This document shows, one piece after another, positions 58,730 through 64,000 of a DNA stretch of 64,000 bases. This stretch comes from Bursaphelenchus xylophilus (Eukaryota; Nematoda; Chromadorea; Rhabditida; Aphelenchoididae). The notes under the pieces are model-generated. The model saw only the letters and a list, made by a program, of their open reading frames with translations, was not told the DNA's origin and did no database searches. The position numbers and the translations under genes were made by a program. How positions within the stretch are numbered: the stretch's first letter is position 1; the number at the start of each line of letters is the position of its first letter. The DNA lies in contig CAJFCV020000006.1 of assembly GCA_904066235.2 (NCBI GenBank), positions 2,728,001 through 2,792,000 of the forward strand. The letters run 5' to 3'.

Positions 58730-61637
58730 ATGGGCTCATCGCCTCGTATTCTGCTGATTTTGTTGTTGTTGTTTTGCCTTGAGGTTGGTGGTCACGTGGT
58801 GCAGATCAAGTTGAGTGCTCGACCACAACTCAATTTTACGAAAGGTAGGGGGTGTGAAACAGCACAGTGCTCAACGTGCAGGTTACAGGTTTTGATGAAA
58901 CTTGAAGGAAATGAAGACTAGAAGTTTCTGGCATTCATGCGAAACCAGGCGTTGAATATTCTTCTAGTTTTTTAGCACTAGCATTTTAAAACCATCAATA
59001 AGTTTTGTCAAGAAAGTTTGAAGAATTATCCAACTTTTTGATAGCATAACCCCCAAGCTTTATATCCAGATTTTTGTTCCGCAAAGGTTTTTGAACTGGC
59101 TCGAAAATCAAAGTCATGGCCGGACCCAAAAATTCGTCGGCCTGGCCGGGGCCCGAAAATTTTGGAAGGCTCGGTCTACTTATGAAGCTTGGAGAAACTG
59201 CAGGCTTTGCAAATGCTCGTCGAAGGCTTGTCGGAGACTTACAATGTCACCACTTCTTTAATAATTATACCTACAGGTTGCAGAGTGAGGCTTCTTTTGA
59301 CGAAAAGTTTCACTCTTTTTACAAAGCATCAGCAAAAAACTTAGAATATGTAGAAAATTTCTAGTCTTAATTTGCTCCCAACTTCATCAAAATCCGAGTA
59401 TCGCACTTTGAGGATTTCTCTACACCATTGATCTACAAATAATCCTATTGGCTCCATATTTTGGAAAACCCTTCAAAACGTTTCAGTAAAACGAACGCCA
59501 AGTTTGCCAAAGCCCTCTGCAGATAGCGCAAAGTTGGACGAAAATTTTGTGGAGCGTCTCAACGACCACTCCCTAAAATACACCGGAAAAGTCTCCATCG
59601 GAAATCCACCACAAGTTCTGGATGTGGTTTTCGACACTGGCTCTTCAGTGTTGTGGCTTCCGAGGTATGGCTGTCATTACGCGATTCCCGGCAGAGCAAT
59701 GCATTATGCATTGTATGACAGGACGTTTAATCCGCTGAGGTCGAGGACTTGCGAAGAAACGGAGCTGATTTTTGAAAGCAAATATGCCGTTGGGCATGCG
59801 TTGGGAGAGCAGATGAAAGAGTTTGTTTCAGTAAGTGTTGGGATGTGATTTCAGGGCTTCCTTTTTAAGATTGATTATTCTTGGCCCCCTTCCAGATAGG
59901 TAACAAAAAAATTGGCCCCGTCCTTCAATACCCATCCAAAGTTCGGATCGGCGTTGCGGACGAGGTCTCCTACACCACTGACGGAATTCTGGGCCTCGGA
60001 TTTCCCCGCGATTTCACTGAAAGCCGAGGAACTTCTCTAATCTCCGAAGCCGCACGGCTTCAACTCTTCAGCAAGCCGCTTTTCACCACCGTTCTCGTCG
60101 AATGCTCCAAGGAGATTTGCGAAAATGGCGGGCATATTACGTTCGGCTCCGAGGACCGGGAACATTGCGAAGAAAGTTTTGGAAGAACGCCAGTAATCCC
60201 GCTGCATCCCGCTAAGCCGTTGACGCATTGGGCCTTCGAAGTCAACGAGTTGTCGATGGATGGGAAGAAAATTGAAATGCAAGAGTATTTGGTGGCGGTC
60301 TCGGATACCGGAAGCAATACGGTCATGTTACCGGAGTGGCTGTTGAACAAGGTTTTTAGTCGGTAAGTTGAGCAATGTTTTTGGGGGGAAGACTTGACTA
60401 ATCCCTGAGAAAAACTTGACCCGACAGGCAGCGCAATTTCATGAGACTGGTGTCAAATTGACGTTAAAAATTTCTAACAAAAAAAGTGTCAAGAGCGACG
60501 CTTGGATTTTATCTAAAATTTCCCACACGCGTTGTGCCTAACCTGCAATTTTTTAAAGGTTTCTTTATGGATCTCGACAAGTTTAGCTATTACAGTAGGG
60601 GACCTGATCCAGTGGCAAAAAACGTATCATTTTCCATCCAGGAAGTATCAAAAAATGTGGCAAAATACCTCCCTCTCCAAGTGAAAAAAGCTTAGATTTC
60701 AAAAGTCCGCCCGCTCTTTTTGTGAGGAAAAAAGACGCGCCCTTCAAAATAATTTTATTTCACTTGGAGAGGGAAGCATTTTGCCACATTTTTGATACTT
60801 GCTAGATGCAAAATGATATGCTTTTTGCCACTGCATCAGGTCCTTCACTGTTCACTTTAGGTAAGCGCAAGCGCAGTCGAGATATTCAACAATCATCGTC
60901 GAGTAGGGAGTTCACAGAGAGCGTAGAGCGGTCATGTGGAAAAGCAATTTTTTGGGCGTATCTTCGCAAATTTCTCGTGTAAAAAACTGTTTTTTTGCAG
61001 AGATCTCATTTATGGCTTGGGAATTAACATACGAACTTCCCGCCTTTAGTGAATCAGTCTGTCTGGAAAATAATGAGCACCCTGTCGCATCGAAAATCGC
61101 ATCGCCGCAGAGATAATGAATTGTTTCGCGACAAAATCAAATCGCTTTTTCACTTCAGCGAAGCGAATTGCGCAGCGATATAGTGCTCATTATTTTCCCG
61201 ACAGACTTATACCTGCCAAAAAAATTAATTTTTTCCAAATTTTGAGCAAAAAATCTCGGTAGACCCTCCAAAGCGCTTGAGAAAAAATCCGGATTTTCTT
61301 ATAAAAATCCTAAAAATCGCATTTCTTTAGCATCCCCGGCAAAGACAAGGATATCATCCAACGAGTCGGTGATGGCACCTTTGTCCTCAAAACTCGGTGC
61401 AACGCCAACTTCACGCTGACCGTCCACACGAATCACATGGATCTCGAGCTGTCTTCAAGAAGCCTACTGCCAGCCAAACCGTTGAACCCTCAGGGCTTTT
61501 GTTACCTCAACCTTTCAAGTTCCAGCTCCTTGAAGGTAATGCTTTTGGGAGCGCCGTTCTTGCGGAATTACTGCGTAATTCACGATTTTGGCAAGAAGGA
61601 ATTGAGATTTGCTAATTTGAAGATGGAAGACGAATAA
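58730..61637 (+). CDS. Secreted or lysosomal pepsin-family aspartic protease
   Basis: Aspartic endopeptidase of family A1 (cathepsin D/pepsin-like), 410 residues. Exons: 58730-58844, 59487-59830, 59896-60362, 61331-61637 (TAA). Phases 1,0,2 agree. A signal peptide (ILLILLLLFCLEVGG) is followed by a short basic pro-region. The first catalytic motif is VVFDTGSSVLWLP with Asp88; the second is VSDTGSN with Asp290, where Ser-Asn replaces the common Thr-Ser. The flap reads KYAVGH with the Tyr kept. DGILGLGF and the C-terminal LLGAPFLRNYCVIHDFGKKE are family hallmarks. It is likely active and may act in the gut or lysosome, as many nematode members do; which one cannot be told. The 968 bp last intron holds a family C and a family A element. 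The ATG at 58730 is chosen because it starts the signal peptide. Confidence 0.93.
60593..60850. mobile_element. Family C palindromic element
   Basis: TA then CAGTAGGGGACCTGATCCAG at the left; GCATCAGGTCCTTCACTG at the right. It lies in the last intron of the aspartic protease. Confidence 0.8.
61052..61211. mobile_element. Family A short inverted-repeat element
   Basis: AATCAGTCTGTCTGGAAAAT left with GAGCACCCTGTCGC; right GTGCTCATTATTTTCCCGAC then AGACTTATA. It lies in the same protease intron as the family C copy. Confidence 0.8.
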
Positions 61638-61673
61638 AATTTATTTTACAAGTAGTTCTACTATGATCTTTTA

Positions 61674-61864
61674 CAGGGTGTTTCAAGAAATCTTGGACAA
61701 ATTTTTGACTTATATCTTTGTGCTGTTTGCAGCTATCCAAGAGGTCTCAGTCGTATTTAAAATTCGAAGCCGTGCGTTTTTAGAATATGCAAAAGAATTT
61801 TTCCTTGTCTCGGCGAAGAGACCGTTTTTCGGCGGAGACATTTGATGTCTTAAACAATACCCTG
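61674..61864. repeat. Family E repeat, copy 2, with TA flanks
   Basis: TA then CAGGGTGTTTCAAGAAATCT; ends AATACCCTG then TA. 191 bp. Shares its body with 11691-11880 and its first 9 bases with family F. Also carries the TCGGCGGAGACATTT block seen inside family F. Confidence 0.75.
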
Positions 61865-61996
61865 TAAAAGTTTTAGGCCTAGAAGTATGATCATGTGATG
61901 GAAGCATGATGGAACTTTTTTCACAAAGCACGACCGCAGTAAGTCTCTGTAAGAGTTCCATGCGCCACCGGCGCTTTTCATCACACTAAACATGTA

Positions 61997-62243
61997 CAGT
62001 GAGGGACCGGATCCAATGGCCAAAAACGTCTCGTTTTGCATCCCGGAAGGGACCAAAATGTCTCCAAAACCTTCCCTTCTCTAAGCCTAAAAACCCCGCT
62101 TTTAAGAGCCCGTTTTGAAGGAAAGGGCGCGCTTTTCAAAGCGGAGTTTTTTAGCTTATAGAAAGGAAGTGTTTGGAGTCATTTTGGTCCCTTTCGGAAT
62201 GCAAAACGAGACGTTTTTTGCTATTGGATCAGGTCCCTCACTG
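61997..62243. mobile_element. Family C palindromic element, divergent subtype
   Basis: TA-flanked CAGTGAGGGACCGGATCCAA ... GGATCAGGTCCCTCACTG. Arms differ from the other copies (CTCGTTTTGCATCCCGGAAG instead of the ATCATTTTGCAT block), but the change is mirrored in the other arm. Confidence 0.8.
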
Positions 62244-63044
62244 TAGGGGAAAACTTCCCACAAATGACATTTTTCTGGGACGAAAGTTGGTCATCTTTGA
62301 AGCTTTGTAAAAACCGCTATGATAAGCCTGACCACATAAAGAATAAATCCATAAATAGCGTTTTCAACGTACTTTCAGGTGGTATTAGGAGTAGTACCAA
62401 AACTTCAATTCTAGCTGTAAATAACGCAAAACTAAAAAATGGCACGGTCATACTTCTACGCCTAAAAGAAAACGGTATGAAACTTGTCATGCTAATATTT
62501 ACAAAAAAGTATGACATTTTTTCCTTTTGTCAGTGTCATCTTCCAGCACTTCTAGTGTAAGTTTCGGAGCATCGCCATTTCCGTATTTCCTGGTCCTCAA
62601 AAATTTCTAGTCTCTAGTGTGAAAAGTTTTGTTCTTTTCCGGTATTTTCACATCTTTTCCCCACCAAATACGTCATTTCACAAATGTGTCAGCTGGTTTC
62701 TTTTTTCAAAAATTTATCGAATATCGATGGTAATAAAGCTTTTATGATGCTCCGAGACGGATCCAATGTAAATAAAGGTGAGCGAAAATAGGCGATAAGC
62801 CTGAGGGTGGTCATCTCGAGCCGTTTGCCCATCTCGAAGTGAACCGGTGGATCGCGGTCAACTCAAAAAAAAAGAGCTGGAAGCTCAATCTCGTTTGAGT
62901 TTCTTCGATAATTACCGAATTTTTGAAGGGGTTTTCTATGGTAATCATTATTATCTTTCCATTTTTTTTTGGATTTTTACGAAACTTGAGGCATATAAGA
63001 GCGAAGGAATAAGAATTTTTTCTCGAGCTCGAGAATGGTTGCTG

Positions 63045-63250
63045 GATTCGCTACCAATTTCAAAAAGTAGCGAAATGATCGATTTGCGACGTGGTCTCGG
63101 TAGCGAATCCTTCTTTTCGCGACCTCCGAAAAAAGTCGGTCGCGAATCGGCGTTTTCGCTACCTCCGCGAGAGAGGAGGTAGCAAAACGGCGTTTTTGCG
63201 ACGGCGCGGAATTGGGAGGTAGCAAATCCGCGGATTTGCGACGTCCCAAA
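63045..63250. repeat. Hairpin cluster built of GTAGC(A/G)AA and TTTGCGAC units
   Basis: Alternating GGTAGCGAAT, TTCGCGACCTCC, GGTCGCGAATC, TTTTCGCTACC, GGTAGCAAAAC, TTTTTGCGACG, GGTAGCAAATCC and GGATTTGCGACG. CGGCGTTTTCGCTACCTCC and GGAGGTAGCAAAACGGCG (63148-63192) form one strong stem. No element ends are recognised. Confidence 0.65.
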
Positions 63251-63599
63251 TACATATAAACTCCGCCCCCTGAGTTTTGCAGCCAACCACCGCGTTTTGG
63301 CCTTTTTTGACAAAAAAATACCATTTATGGTGAAAAATTTTGCTTGTAAATCGTACATTTACGAAATTATGAAAGAAAAAGTCTTCTTCGTTAAAATATT
63401 TATTAATAAAAGACGTACATTTTCGTATAAAATATGCGTTTTTTACAACATTGTCCAAGCATTGCCGGAGAGTCGATGGATGAAACTGAAGAACATGTTT
63501 TGCCAGATATGGCCGAAGTCGAGGGATGGATCATGGCCGCCAAATTACCTTCCTGGAAATCAAAAGCAATGTAAAATTTCCTTATCATTTTCAGAAAAA

Positions 63600-63990
63600 A
63601 ACACCTTCATTTACCTCATATTGCATGTGTCTAATCCGAGCATCGAAATGGGCATAGCTTTGAGCAAAAATATGGCCGACGGGAGTGAAATCGGAATTCC
63701 AGGTAATAATTTGTTACCTAAAAACAGAATAAGAATACTTAAATCCAATCTTACCTCCTTTAGCAACTACCACTTGGCCATTCCCTTGTTCGATTTCATT
63801 ATTTCTGCCGCCTGTGTACGATTTATAAGGCTCTTGCCTAGAAAAAAATTGGAAATCTCGTCTAAAATAAAAAAATAATAAAAAAAAAACAACTTACCAT
63901 GGAGTCAAAAAGCCTTTTTTGCCCGCCGATTTCGTCCTCGATGTTTATGGCGATCACCTTGAGCCGGTTTGTCTTCTAATTCAGCTTCTC
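63600..63990 (-). CDS. Possible gene fragment, unrecognised
   Basis: On the minus strand, QEPYKSYTGGRNNEIEQG...VVVAKG (about 63821-63749) ends at a GTAAGA donor and continues in phase across a TTTTTAG acceptor into NKLLPGIPISLPSAIFLLKA (about 63704-63603), which reaches AGGTAA, either a stop or a donor. A further piece nearer the edge (RLKVIAINIEDEIGGQKRLF, then GTAAGT near 63900) has good coding look, but its phase does not join. No family recognised. It may be part of a gene beyond the window, or a pseudogene. Confidence 0.22.
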
Positions 63991-64000
63991 TGCATCTATT

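Larger units (their letters stand above)
61638..63999. other. Right-hand stretch without a firm gene
   Basis: Family E (61674-61864) and family C (61997-62243) elements, then AT-rich DNA with no recognised feature to about 63040, a hairpin-rich segment (63045-63250) and a possible gene fragment near the edge on the minus strand. The plus-strand frame at 63297-63878 overlaps that fragment and is AT-driven. Confidence 0.5.

Noticed and set aside
534..61211. Regularly recurring ~24 bp words suggested a CRISPR-like array
   Set aside because: They are terminal inverted repeats of dispersed elements at irregular spacing in a eukaryotic genome, not a direct-repeat/spacer array.
63297..63878. 193-codon plus-strand frame near the right edge
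   Set aside because: Rich in Lys, Ile, Phe and Asn from AT-rich DNA, with no motif. The minus strand of the same interval has better splice-bounded frames, though those are uncertain too.

Overview
This is nuclear DNA of a nematode. The genes are split by spliceosomal introns with GTAAGT-like donors and TTTTCAG or TTTTTAG acceptors. Several introns are only 34-37 bp. Splice-acceptor-like TTTTCAG sequences sit directly upstream of some start codons, as expected where a spliced leader is added. The proteins (NDUFA10/NUO-4, Mediator MED14, carboxylesterases, a pepsin-family protease) are typical of animals. I could not place it in a genus. No prokaryotic genes, rRNA or CRISPR arrays were seen.

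Layout. (1) 1-18.2 kb: two minus-strand, membrane-anchored type-B carboxylesterase paralogues with nearly identical exon structure. The first (about 1-8228, its C-terminus cut by the window edge) keeps the oxyanion loop, nucleophile Ser and His. The second (14136-18201) has lost all three and looks like a catalytically dead cholinesterase-like adhesion or receptor protein. (2) 18.2-38.7 kb: about 20 kb with no supportable gene, packed with short non-autonomous inverted-repeat elements, mainly a ~150 bp family with TATCAGTCTGTCGGGAAAATAATG ends. (3) 38.7-56.0 kb: a compact block of five genes: an unrecognised nematode protein (+), nuo-4/NDUFA10 (-), an unrecognised small secreted protein (-), MED14 (+) and a four-TM MARVEL-like protein (+). 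Its repeats are of different kinds: a 1.06 kb near-perfect palindrome and two copies of a ~0.5 kb foldback element, one carrying a tRNA-like sequence. (4) 56-64 kb: more short inverted-repeat elements around a secreted pepsin-family aspartic protease (58730-61637), then a hairpin-rich stretch and an uncertain gene fragment at the right edge.

The gene block in region 3 has its own signature. An orientation-independent motif, about TTTATATTRTNCATGR, recurs about 17 times in introns, outrons and intergenic spaces between 38.8 and 56.8 kb. I did not find it in the esterase or protease introns or in the 20 kb repeat desert. The dominant short-element family shows the opposite pattern: it is dense at both ends and absent from about 35.6-57.5 kb. 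Together this suggests two kinds of chromatin or expression domain in the window. That reading is an inference.

All gene models were assembled by hand from reading-frame and splice-phase continuity. Exon phases agree through each model listed, except where stated. The 5' end of MED14 and the right-edge fragment are unresolved.
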